Assembly: GCA_030639495.1 (NCBI GenBank)
Contig: DAOWCP010000049.1
Coordinates: 1 to 17,769, forward strand
Reading direction: 5' to 3'
DNA: 17,769 bases
Source of the DNA: JAGLTN01 sp023135255
Lineage (GTDB): Bacteria; Planctomycetota; Phycisphaerae; Sedimentisphaerales; Anaerobacaceae
The translations under genes and the position numbers were made by a program. The notes beneath the pieces are model-generated. The model did not search any database and was not told the DNA's origin. It saw nothing but the letters and a program-made list of their open reading frames with translations. Shown piece by piece: positions 6,388 through 14,209 of this stretch (positions are counted from its first letter, which is position 1; every line of letters begins with the position of its first letter).

Positions 6388-8607
6388 TTATTCCCCATCC
6401 CTATCTATCGGCACCATTATCTCAACCCTGGTACCCGGGGCATTTTCTTTAATAAACTTCATATCCCCACCAAAATGATTCAGCTGTTCTTTAATACTGA
6501 ATAAACCATACCCTCCTTTTTTATAATCACCATCAGCTTTACCTTTAGAGCCTTTTAAACCAACACCATCATCAAAAACCCTCACTGTAATAACCTTTTC
6601 ATCCCTTTTTAAAGAAACCTCAACACTACCGGCCTTTGCATGCTTAACAATATTAATTAAAAGCTCTTTGATGCTCCTGAAAAGGAAAGTTTTCATATCA
6701 GTATCAAGATTACAGTAATCCTCATCACTGGTAAAACTCACAACTATCTTATGCTTGTTTTCTATCTCTCTTGATATCCATTCTTGCAAAGCTGATTTTA
6801 AACCCAATTCATACAGCAAATGACTGCCAAGATCATTGGTAACATTCTGCAGATCGTCAAGAATACCTGCAATAGTTTTGCTCATTCCCTTTAAGATTTT
6901 ATCATGCTTGTCATGTAAACCTTTTGAGATTGCAAAATCAACATTCATTTTAAGGAATACCATACCCTGACAAATATTATCATGCAGCTTAGAAGCTATA
7001 CGCTTACGCTCCTTTTCCTCTATAATAGCTAATTGAGAAACAAGGTCCTGCAATTGTTTCTGATACTCCATTAATTGTTTTTCATGTTGTTTTAGCTGAG
7101 TGATATCCCTGCTTACACTACTAAGACCCTTTCGTTTTCCGTCTGAATCATAAACCGAATATGTTTTACAGTCTAAAATAAATTCCTCCCCGTCAGCGGT
7201 ACGGTTCACAACCTCTCCATACCATTGACCATCAGATATCGTTTTTTCCAATATTTCTTTCTGCGTAGCTCCCAATTTAGGATTTTCACCAAGGACATCT
7301 GTTTTCTTACCAATAAAATCTTCTCTATGTAATCCCCTACGCTTGGTAACTGCACTATTGACATAAGTAATACGCCCTTCTAAATCCGTCGCTACCACAT
7401 GATCCTGTATCTGATCAAGAAGCATTGCCTGAAACTTAAGCGATTCTTCTGCTTTTTTTTGTTTGGTTACATCTTCGTAACTGGCAACAATCTCCCCTGA
7501 TTCAAGTTTAAACACATAATTATCCCGCCAGCCCGTAATTCTTTCATCCTTATAAATAGAAACCGGAAAATGTTCACTCCTACCGGTTTTGTACACTCTT
7601 TTGAAAACATCTAAAAGACCAAATTCCTTTACACCTGGAAAAACTTCAAGAACACTTTTGCCAATTACATCTTTTCGTGGAATACCATCTATTTTCTCAG
7701 CTGCTGAATTAAATTCCTTAAAAATAAAATCCGCACCTTCACCAATCACGTCATAAACTACCAAAGCACTAATAGAGCCTTCAAATATTGTTCTATAAAG
7801 CTGTCTGCTTTTCAAAATTTCCTGCTCTTGAGTCCTGAGTTGCTGATTACTAGCGTTAAGCCGTTGATTAGCTGCCTTTAGTTGTTGTTCAGTTGCTATT
7901 AACTGTTGATTAAATGCTTTCAATTGCTGATTACTTGCATCTAATGATAGATTATCTGATATTTGCCTGTGAATAAAAGAACTAAAAGATTTTCCCACAA
8001 TAACCGCAACCATCAAACAAATCAAAATTGACAGTATCTTAATTATCCTGAAGATTTTCAATTCACGTTCGATTAAATGGGCTATATTCGTTCTCAGGAC
8101 ATGAGTGTTGTTTATAAAATCCCAAAACAACGCATCATATTTTTTGTCTATCTCACTACCAACCCCAGATAATTCTTTTGATTTCCATCTTTCAATAGTC
8201 ATTTCTCTAAGCGAACCAAGCTGATGTCTTAGCTCTTCAACCTGCCGGCGTAAATTTTCTCTCTTTAATGCAATATATTTGCCTTCTGCATTTTCTCCTC
8301 CCTCAAGCATAGCCTTTGCATACCAATCAGCATTATCAAAATAAGTCAGAACATTTCCCATGCTCTCTGAAATATCGCCGCTTATCATCTCCTCAAACCA
8401 TAAATGTCCCATCGAAACTTCAATTTTTATCTTCATCGCAGCTTCTACCATATGCCCATGTCTGCTTACCATGTTGTTGCCAATATAAAAAGCGTACCCC
8501 ATAGAGCCAACCATGATTGTCGTGACAAATCCGATGCAAAGATATATCCGTAACATATGACTGTTTATATTTCGTTTCTTAAAAAAACTTGCTGAATGAT
8601 CATCCAT
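6388..8607 (-). CDS. Membrane-bound PAS-PAS sensor histidine kinase (NarL/DegS type)
   Basis: This is a sensor kinase that autophosphorylates on histidine and would pass phosphate to a response regulator. Order of parts: membrane segment about 19-43, an external sensor region of roughly 140 residues, membrane segment about 186-206, a glutamine-rich heptad coiled coil (226-262, repeated NQQL), PAS domains at about 270-385 and 392-507, a HisKA_3 dimerisation domain with phospho-acceptor His542 in KLHDNICQG, and a HATPase domain with Asn652, DDGVGL (679-684) and GGYGL (698-702). I chose the ATG at 8607 because AAGGG lies seven bases upstream; the GTG two codons earlier (8613) would leave only two. 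No response regulator is adjacent. The gene sits 70 bases after cheD on the same strand and is probably cotranscribed with it. The ligand is unknown. Confidence 0.92.
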   Translation of the reverse strand: MDDHSASFFKKRNINSHMLRIYLCIGFVTTIMVGSMGYAFYIGNNMVSRHGHMVEAAMKIKIEVSMGHLWFEEMISGDISESMGNVLTYFDNADWYAKAMLEGGENAEGKYIALKRENLRRQVEELRHQLGSLREMTIERWKSKELSGVGSEIDKKYDALFWDFINNTHVLRTNIAHLIERELKIFRIIKILSILICLMVAVIVGKSFSSFIHRQISDNLSLDASNQQLKAFNQQLIATEQQLKAANQRLNASNQQLRTQEQEILKSRQLYRTIFEGSISALVVYDVIGEGADFIFKEFNSAAEKIDGIPRKDVIGKSVLEVFPGVKEFGLLDVFKRVYKTGRSEHFPVSIYKDERITGWRDNYVFKLESGEIVASYEDVTKQKKAEESLKFQAMLLDQIQDHVVATDLEGRITYVNSAVTKRRGLHREDFIGKKTDVLGENPKLGATQKEILEKTISDGQWYGEVVNRTADGEEFILDCKTYSVYDSDGKRKGLSSVSRDITQLKQHEKQLMEYQKQLQDLVSQLAIIEEKERKRIASKLHDNICQGMVFLKMNVDFAISKGLHDKHDKILKGMSKTIAGILDDLQNVTNDLGSHLLYELGLKSALQEWISREIENKHKIVVSFTSDEDYCNLDTDMKTFLFRSIKELLINIVKHAKAGSVEVSLKRDEKVITVRVFDDGVGLKGSKGKADGDYKKGGYGLFSIKEQLNHFGGDMKFIKENAPGTRVEIMVPIDRDGE

Positions 8608-8677
8608 GTTCACACCCTTATAAAACTTTAATATAAACTAAAATACGATTAAAACTTAATTGCTTTCCAAAATCGTT

Positions 8678-9175
8678 TTACGCATTGCTGGCTCGTGGTT
8701 GCCATAACAGCTTTGCCGGACCATCACCTTGTGTATAAGAGATACTGCCGCTTTGGACATCCAGAAAAACACCCTTCCTCTCTGTCCCACCAACAACAGA
8801 GGCTCTTACCGGAATATTATTATCTTTGAGCAGTTGCATAACTGATTTGATATTAGAGGCACAAATAGTATCATCCCCTTTTTCAAGAACATTACCTGCC
8901 CCTACCACACAGACCTCAATATCACTCTTTTGCGAACCCGCTTTAACCATCTTAGTTAAAACTCCCGCAATGGCGTTTGATGCATACCTGTTTTTCCTCG
9001 TACTATTGGCTGGAGCGGTTCCAGGAAGCATAATATGTGCGATGGCACCGATTTTTTTCTTAGGGTCATACGCCACAACCGCAATACATGAACCTAATGC
9101 AACAGACCTCAGGACAGCATCACCATCAGCGAGATGTATTTGACCTGTACTAACATCAATTACCCGCTCAACCAA
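8678..9175 (-). CDS. cheD: Chemoreceptor glutamine deamidase CheD
   Basis: CheD deamidates specific glutamines on methyl-accepting chemotaxis proteins and, in some bacteria, works with CheC in adaptation. The 165-residue product is full length. The catalytic cysteine is visible in LGSCIAVVAYD (Cys30) and the histidine in AHIMLP (His47), with the conserved GGTERKG-type segment near residue 130. The start is an unusual TTG at 9175, supported by GGAGA six bases upstream and by the family's normal N-terminal length. No receptor, CheA, CheW or CheC lies in the window, so its targets must be elsewhere. It lies immediately upstream of the histidine kinase, which suggests that this sensor and the taxis machinery may be co-regulated, though the gap is 70 bases. 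Confidence 0.92.
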   Translation of the reverse strand: MVERVIDVSTGQIHLADGDAVLRSVALGSCIAVVAYDPKKKIGAIAHIMLPGTAPANSTRKNRYASNAIAGVLTKMVKAGSQKSDIEVCVVGAGNVLEKGDDTICASNIKSVMQLLKDNNIPVRASVVGGTERKGVFLDVQSGSISYTQGDGPAKLLWQPRASNA

Positions 9176-9180
9176 ACCAG

Positions 9181-9474
9181 TTCTCCAAAAATTTAAAAAC
9201 GCTTAATCGCGTATGGATGCTGCATTGTACCCTCATTTATCCATTAATCCACAGATAATCTAAAATATGTTTACCTGATATAACACCCCCAAAAACCCGT
9301 GCTCCTGTCGTAAAATGGAGCATATCTGACGTATAATAGTGTCCATAAACTACTGCTATTATGAATAAGGCTGTAATAAAAAACTGGAAATATATCAGTT
9401 AAAAGAATACAATCATTTTGCATAGAGGCGTGTAATTATTGAGTGCTAACCTTTTATTAAAAGGATATAAAGTG
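9181..9474. other. Divergent intergenic region between cheD and the oxidoreductase gene
   Basis: No gene is seen. Towards cheD on the minus strand there is a TACAAT -10-like box around 9224-9229 without a convincing -35. Towards the plus-strand gene there is a perfect TATAAT at 9332-9337 preceded by an inverted repeat. The leader before the oxidoreductase would be about 130 bases long, with no recognised riboswitch. Confidence 0.45.
9300..9337 (+). promoter_or_regulatory. Putative regulated promoter of the oxidoreductase-DUF1080 operon
   Basis: The -10 box TATAAT (9332-9337) lacks a recognisable -35. Where the -35 should be (about 9309-9314) sits the loop of an inverted repeat, TGCTCC (9300-9305) and GGAGCA (9317-9322), with an 11-base spacer. 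This is the arrangement expected for an activator or repressor site, but no regulator gene is nearby to support it. Confidence 0.35.
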
Positions 9475-10788
9475 ATGACTAAAAAAATAATATCTCGTCG
9501 ATCATTCCTCAAGTCAACGGCAGCAACTTCATTAGCTCTGCCATATATCTGTACTGCTTATTCACCTGCTGCACCGGCAAGCGATAAGATTACCATAGGC
9601 ATGATCGGTGTCGGCAGGCAGGGAATATCAAGCAATATTAAAGCTTTCCTCTCTATGCCAGATGTCCGGGTAGTTTCTGTGTGTGATGTGGATAGTTGGC
9701 GGCAAGACAATGCTGTTAACGCGGTCAATAAGTATTATGGCAAAAATAATAAAACCGGCAAAGCAAAGGGATGCAGAGCGTATTCAGACTTTCGCGAATT
9801 GCTCGCCCAGAAAGATATCGATGCTGTAATGATATCAACTCCTGACCACTGGCACGCCATAATGTCGATCATGGCAGTAAAAGCAGGCAAAGATGTATCC
9901 TGTGAAAAACCAATAACCATGACAATTGAAGAGGGGCGAATCATCAGCGACACTGTAAAACGCTATAACAAAGTTTTCAGAACAGACAGCGAATTCAGAT
10001 CCGAGTCTAATTTCCACCGGGCAGCAGAACTGGTAGTCAACGGTCGAATCGGAAAAATTCACACAATAAAAACAGGCGTGCCCGCAGGGGACATCGCATG
10101 TGGAAACGAACCTGACATGGCTGTACCGCCGGATCTAAACTACGACATGTGGTTGGGCCCGGCACCAGTTGCGGCATACACTGAAAAACGAGTTCACCCG
10201 CCGCGAAGCTATGGAAGATCAGGTTGGATGCGAGTAAGAGATTACTGCGACGGCATGGTGACTAACTGGGGAACACACCTGAACGATATCGCACAATGGG
10301 GCAATGGTACAGAACGCTCCGGCCCGGTAGAAGTCGAGGGCCATGGCGAATATCCTAAAGAAGGGCTATGGGACGTTTTGCTGAACTTCGACATAAAATA
10401 CAAATTCGCTAACGGCGTAAAAATGACATACAAAACGGATCAGCCATACACACGCTTTGAAGGAACCAAGGGCTGGGTACATGCTGATTATCCCGACAAA
10501 ATAACCGCAAGCTCAGATGAAATATTAAACTCTGTAATAAAACCTGAGGAGATACATTTCCCGTTAAAATGCGAAAAGAGAGATTTCATCGATGCTGTAA
10601 AAACCAGAGGTAATACACTCGAAGACGCTGAAGTCGGACACCGAACAACATCTCTTTGTCACCTCGGCCATATCGCAATTCAGTTAGGAAGAAAATTGCA
10701 ATGGAATCCGGATAAGGAAATATTTATCAACGATGCCCAGGCAAACAGAATGCTCTCAAAATCCTACAGGATGCCATGGAAATTATAA
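9475..10788 (+). CDS. Gfo/Idh/MocA-family oxidoreductase with Tat signal
   Basis: This is an NAD(P)-dependent sugar oxidoreductase of the Gfo/Idh/MocA family, exported through the Tat system. The N-terminus carries the twin-arginine motif SRRSFLK (7-13) and a hydrophobic stretch ending near residue 35. The Rossmann dinucleotide motif is GMIGVGRQG (42-50), followed by STPDHWHA (121-128), EKPITM (144-149) and a probable catalytic His268/Asp271 in WGTHLND. I chose the ATG at 9475, with AGGA nine bases upstream; a GTG at 9472 is equally possible, and the frame also opens at a TTG at 9439. Planctomycetes and Bacteroidetes carry many such exported paralogues, which oxidise glycosides at C3. The DUF1080 gene 25 bases downstream supports that role. 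Substrate cannot be told from the sequence. Confidence 0.92.
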   Translation: MTKKIISRRSFLKSTAATSLALPYICTAYSPAAPASDKITIGMIGVGRQGISSNIKAFLSMPDVRVVSVCDVDSWRQDNAVNAVNKYYGKNNKTGKAKGCRAYSDFRELLAQKDIDAVMISTPDHWHAIMSIMAVKAGKDVSCEKPITMTIEEGRIISDTVKRYNKVFRTDSEFRSESNFHRAAELVVNGRIGKIHTIKTGVPAGDIACGNEPDMAVPPDLNYDMWLGPAPVAAYTEKRVHPPRSYGRSGWMRVRDYCDGMVTNWGTHLNDIAQWGNGTERSGPVEVEGHGEYPKEGLWDVLLNFDIKYKFANGVKMTYKTDQPYTRFEGTKGWVHADYPDKITASSDEILNSVIKPEEIHFPLKCEKRDFIDAVKTRGNTLEDAEVGHRTTSLCHLGHIAIQLGRKLQWNPDKEIFINDAQANRMLSKSYRMPWKL

Positions 10789-10813
10789 ATTATTATAGCA
10801 AAGGGGTATGACA

Positions 10814-11455
10814 ATGTTAAAACATAAAACCGCCCTGTTAGTGTTGATTTGCCTGGCAGTCTTTTTTGTCCTGGCCTCTTGTCAAAATGAAAACAAAACA
10901 AAATCATGTGGTAATGAAAATTGGCAAAAACTTTTCAACGGTAAAGACCTTCAAGGCTTCCATGCTCTGCCGGGAGGAAAGTGGCAGGTGAAAGATGGGG
11001 TTCTGGTCGGCACAAGCACCGAACAGGACAAAAACCATGGTCTGTTAGTCACTGATAAAACATACTCCGACTTCACGCTGAGACTGAAATTCAAAATAAC
11101 AGAAGGTGACAGCGGTGTATATTTCAGGATGAAAGAAACAACGCATAAAACAGGAGCAGAAGGGTTCCAGGCTGAAATCGACACATCTTATGAAACTGGC
11201 GGCCTATATGAAACCGGTGGAAGAGGTTGGGTCGTAAAGCCTGATCCTGAGTACGTGAAAAAATTCTACACTATAGGACAATGGTCAGAGATGCTGGTAA
11301 AAGCCAAGGGTTCTCACATTCAAATATTCATCAATGGGAATAAAGTGACAGATATAATTGACACCCAAGGCGCAAAAGAAGGGCATATTGCATTGCAACT
11401 GCACAGCAATATGAAAATGCACATCGAAGCGAAAGACATAGAAATAAAGCTTTAA
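10814..11455 (+). CDS. DUF1080 lipoprotein, probable 3-keto-glycoside hydrolase/lyase
   Basis: The 213-residue protein begins with a lipoprotein signal peptide (hydrophobic residues 7-21, lipobox LASC, lipidated Cys23). The rest is a DUF1080 (PF06439) concanavalin-like jelly roll, recognisable from WQKLFNGKDLQGFHA, the DSGVYFRMK strand and FQAEID. Members characterised in Bacteroides cleave 3-keto-glycosides made by a partner Gfo/Idh/MocA oxidoreductase. The start is the ATG at 10814, with AAGGGG seven bases upstream; the ATG at 10808 is only one base from that site. The gene follows the oxidoreductase by 25 bases and is almost certainly cotranscribed. It converges with the homocysteine methyltransferase gene, with only 26 bases between stops and no clear terminator. 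Confidence 0.9.
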   Translation: MLKHKTALLVLICLAVFFVLASCQNENKTKSCGNENWQKLFNGKDLQGFHALPGGKWQVKDGVLVGTSTEQDKNHGLLVTDKTYSDFTLRLKFKITEGDSGVYFRMKETTHKTGAEGFQAEIDTSYETGGLYETGGRGWVVKPDPEYVKKFYTIGQWSEMLVKAKGSHIQIFINGNKVTDIIDTQGAKEGHIALQLHSNMKMHIEAKDIEIKL

Positions 11456-11481
11456 CAGAAAAGACGTCGAGGCTATTACTT

Positions 11482-12372
11482 CTATCGACCAGCAGCGGCT
11501 TTGATCAGGTCAGGGTCTGTGCCGCAACAGCCGCCTAATATATTAAAGCCTGTTTCATTTATGTCCTTTAGTGCCCGGGCAAATTCCTGAGCTGTAACGT
11601 TATAAACCGCCTGGTCATCAACCAATTCGGGCAGACCTGCGTTTACTTCTGCTAAGAGAGTAATTTCACTGTTAAGGTCTTTGACAACAGAGGCATATTT
11701 TTTTGCTAAACGCCTGTAGTCATCAAGACTCATTTTGCCACAATTAAAACCTACCGCATCTGCGCCAAGTTCCACGATTTTTGCTATTGCGACTTCTAGG
11801 CTAACTCCCATCATAGTTCTGAAATCGTCATCTGCTTTGTCATAAGACATCGAAGCGAATACCGGCAGTGAGCTTACTGATTTAACTGCTTCGATCGCGA
11901 CAACTATCTCTTCAAGGGCGGTCATCGTTTCGATTATAAAACCATCGACACCACCGGCTTCTAAAGCTTTGGCTTGATGCGAGAATGCTTCTTTTAATTC
12001 GTCAGGTTTGAGCAATCCGAGCGGTGCGAGAAAATCACCGGTTGGACCTATGTCACCGAGAACGTATTTATCATCGCCAGCGGCTTTTCTTGCAATCTGC
12101 GCTGCAGCTTTGTTTATTTCGCAGACTTTGTCAGCAAGGCCATGTCTTGTCAGGATATATTTATTAGCACCGAAAGTATTTGTCAAAACCGCATCACTGC
12201 CAGCATTGAAATATGCCCGATGGATCGCTTCAACTATGTCAGGTGATTCGATATTTTGATAATCGTTGCAATGTCCCACTTCGATGCCATGAGCTGCAAG
12301 TTGTGTTCCCATTGCACCATCAAGGAAAAATACGCCTTGTTTAATTCTATCTTTTAATTCAATTGTCGCCAT
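11482..12372 (-). CDS. Homocysteine S-methyltransferase domain protein
   Basis: The 296-residue protein is a single zinc-dependent homocysteine-binding TIM barrel, as in the N-terminal module of MetH and in BHMT/MmuM. Seen in order: LDGAMGTQL (18-25), TNTFGAN (64-70), GDIGPTG (106-112), IIETM (146-150), then the zinc ligands Cys211 in GFNCG and Cys282/Cys283 in GGCCGT. Such enzymes methylate homocysteine to methionine. The methyl donor is not evident, because the folate- and cobalamin-binding modules of MetH are absent; it could be one subunit of a split methionine synthase, or use S-methylmethionine or a methylated amine. The ATG at 12372 has GGAAG six bases upstream. It is the last gene of a minus-strand operon, 17 bases after the lipoprotein gene. 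Confidence 0.88.
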   Translation of the reverse strand: MATIELKDRIKQGVFFLDGAMGTQLAAHGIEVGHCNDYQNIESPDIVEAIHRAYFNAGSDAVLTNTFGANKYILTRHGLADKVCEINKAAAQIARKAAGDDKYVLGDIGPTGDFLAPLGLLKPDELKEAFSHQAKALEAGGVDGFIIETMTALEEIVVAIEAVKSVSSLPVFASMSYDKADDDFRTMMGVSLEVAIAKIVELGADAVGFNCGKMSLDDYRRLAKKYASVVKDLNSEITLLAEVNAGLPELVDDQAVYNVTAQEFARALKDINETGFNILGGCCGTDPDLIKAAAGR

Positions 12373-12389
12373 TTCACACTTCCAAAAAA

Positions 12390-13262
12390 TTATCTAAGCT
12401 GATCTACTACAAATCCGTCGGCTGTATATTCGCTGATACGTTTGAAGCCTTTAGTTTTCGGCCTATTTAAAAAGATCGCATCTTTTATTTCACCTGTTTT
12501 AGCGGAGCGAAGAGTTATTTTAATATCTATCATTTCTTCGACAGCGGCTTTGGGATTGCTGATTATTCTTATACTCATCGGAATTTTAAAACTATCTGCA
12601 ATCTGCTTATAATTGCCAAGTTCAGTTATCAGAATTATTTCGTTATTGGTATCGAAATATTCTATCTTGCTAATCATCCTGCTACGGTTATCTATATAGA
12701 CGCGGTCTTTATATCGTCCCATGAAATCTTTACGAACGAGCAGGTCAGACCGATGCAAGCTGGCGAGGGTTGTATTTTCATCCGACATATCCGCCAAAAA
12801 CCCAAAAGCCTCAAGCAGCTGAGCCGGATTGATTATCATATTTTGAAATTTTGTTGTTTTTGACCATTGGCCCCACTGGTAGCTGCGTATTTCTTTTGGT
12901 TTAGTTACTAACCAGAAGAATTTTTCGTTTGCGCCGAGGTCGATGCCGCGAGGGTCAAAAAAAACATCGCCATGAAAACGCAACCTGTTTGGCGGACTTA
13001 TCCAAAGCTTAACTGAAAATTTTTCGTCATATCCATGTCCGCCTGAGAAAAATTTTGCTCTGCATTTTCCGATAGCTTTAAAGGGCTGAGAATTTTCCTG
13101 ATTTGCTCTCACGCCGGAGATTGCTTCGTTGACTGAGTTAGCTGATATTTTAGGGCGGTTATCAACACGGGTACTTTCACAACCTGTCAAAAGAGACAGT
13201 GAAAAGAAACCCGTTAACAGGCAAAAAACTGACAACGCTTTTTTATAAAAACAAAGGCTCAC
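12390..13262 (-). CDS. Lipoprotein with LolA/LolB-like fold, function unproven
   Basis: The 290-residue product has a lipoprotein signal peptide with hydrophobic residues 10-24 and the lipobox LTGC (Cys28). The mature part reads like an antiparallel half-barrel: AIGKCRAKFFSGGHG, then strands ending in WISPPNRLRFHGDVFFDP, then FFWLVTKPKEIRSYQWGQW. This pattern resembles the LolA/LolB and DUF4292 group, which carry lipoproteins or other lipids at the outer membrane; that resemblance is recognised by eye, not proved. The start is a GTG at 13262 that overlaps the upstream stop codon by four bases (GTGA), so translation is likely coupled to the preceding 164-residue protein. It is a middle gene of the operon running from 15679 to 11482. 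Confidence 0.7.
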   Translation of the reverse strand: MSLCFYKKALSVFCLLTGFFSLSLLTGCESTRVDNRPKISANSVNEAISGVRANQENSQPFKAIGKCRAKFFSGGHGYDEKFSVKLWISPPNRLRFHGDVFFDPRGIDLGANEKFFWLVTKPKEIRSYQWGQWSKTTKFQNMIINPAQLLEAFGFLADMSDENTTLASLHRSDLLVRKDFMGRYKDRVYIDNRSRMISKIEYFDTNNEIILITELGNYKQIADSFKIPMSIRIISNPKAAVEEMIDIKITLRSAKTGEIKDAIFLNRPKTKGFKRISEYTADGFVVDQLR

Positions 13263-13753
13263 TGTTCTATATCCACCTGCATTATCTCACCCATCTGGGA
13301 TGATAACTGCTCTATCTGCTCTTCATTCAGATGGGGATTTATAACATCAACCGTTCTTTTTTCCCCAGCTACTTTCAGTGTCCATATTTCCCTGCTGTCG
13401 ACTATTCTCGACGAATTGTATTTCAGTTTTCTTTTTCGCATGAGTATTAAGGTCAGGACGAATCTGAAGTTTATTTTATCCTGGTCTGTTTCTTCGGCAA
13501 GACGCTCAAAAAAAGCTACCAGCATATCATCATCTATCAACAGCTGTTTTTTCTTATCAGGGTCGGGATACCTGCTCTTCCAATAACAATAGACCCGGGG
13601 CTTATGCTCATTCCAGTATTGGCAACAATAATCGCGTCTTTCGAATGTGTCTTCGACTTCTACCAAAGCGGCGAAAAACTCTTCTCCCGGAGCGATCGGC
13701 TTGGCTGTCCCGAAACACTGTCCCTGTGATTTACTAATCTGCCATTCTGCCAT
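13259..13753 (-). CDS. Conserved-looking hypothetical protein, 164 residues
   Basis: I do not recognise a characterised family. The N-terminal third contains a segment CFGTAKPIAPGEEFFAAL (13-30) followed by RRDYCCQYW (39-47), a layout that looks like a worn zinc-ribbon, with Cys13, Cys43, Cys44 and Cys56 but no second C-x2-C pair. The middle (75-110) looks helical and ends in a basic stretch, RKRKLK. The C-terminus is acidic and helical. There is no signal peptide or membrane segment. The ATG at 13753 is preceded by GGGAAAA at useful spacing. The stop overlaps the lipoprotein start, so the two products are probably made together, and the protein may assist the lipoprotein or be a regulator. 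Function remains unknown. Confidence 0.75.
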   Translation of the reverse strand: MAEWQISKSQGQCFGTAKPIAPGEEFFAALVEVEDTFERRDYCCQYWNEHKPRVYCYWKSRYPDPDKKKQLLIDDDMLVAFFERLAEETDQDKINFRFVLTLILMRKRKLKYNSSRIVDSREIWTLKVAGEKRTVDVINPHLNEEQIEQLSSQMGEIMQVDIEQ

Positions 13754-13810
13754 TGTCGTTTTCCCTATTGCTTCTTACATCAGATAATATCAAATCCGCT
13801 GAAGCTTCAT

Positions 13811-14206
13811 TCAAAATCTTATATATTGTTTTACACCATTGGCTGTTTTAACACCTATGCCGTGAATACGCGTAAGGTCCTCACAGTTTTTAAAAGCTTT
13901 TTGCCTGCCGCAGTTTTGGCGATATAAAATTATCGACTCTGCTTTGGAAATACCAATACCAGGCAGTCTCATCATAGAAACAGCTGAGGCTTCATTTATA
14001 TTTATTTTCCCGTCGAGTTCAACCGGCGCTGTACTATCAAATAAGCAACCACCAAAAATAACAAAACCGATGGAAAATAAAAAGCAAATAAAAATAATTA
14101 CAAGAAAAGTTGAGATGTCGATCTTATCAGAATCTTCAGCCATGTTCCGCAATGGTCTGATTGCAGCCTGATTAATATTATTTGCCTGTTTGACTATGTG
14201 TTTCAC
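13811..14206 (-). CDS. Membrane-anchored helix-hairpin-helix protein (ComEA-like)
   Basis: The 131-residue protein has one hydrophobic segment (about 33-52) followed by a ComEA-type helix-hairpin-helix pair. The first motif is ININEASAVSMMRLPGIG (68-85) and the second is FKNCEDLTRIHGIGVKTA (105-122). ComEA binds incoming double-stranded DNA outside the membrane during natural transformation. The topology here, with a short cytoplasmic N-terminus and an external DNA-binding domain, fits that role. No other competence genes are present, and many HhH proteins with this build have unknown roles. The frame opens at a GTG at 14206, but the AAG sequence touches the start, so an ATG at 14143 (after residue 21) is a real alternative. 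Only three bases separate it from the GH10-like gene upstream, indicating cotranscription. Confidence 0.82.
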   Translation of the reverse strand: MKHIVKQANNINQAAIRPLRNMAEDSDKIDISTFLVIIFICFLFSIGFVIFGGCLFDSTAPVELDGKININEASAVSMMRLPGIGISKAESIILYRQNCGRQKAFKNCEDLTRIHGIGVKTANGVKQYIRF

Positions 14207-14209
14207 CTT

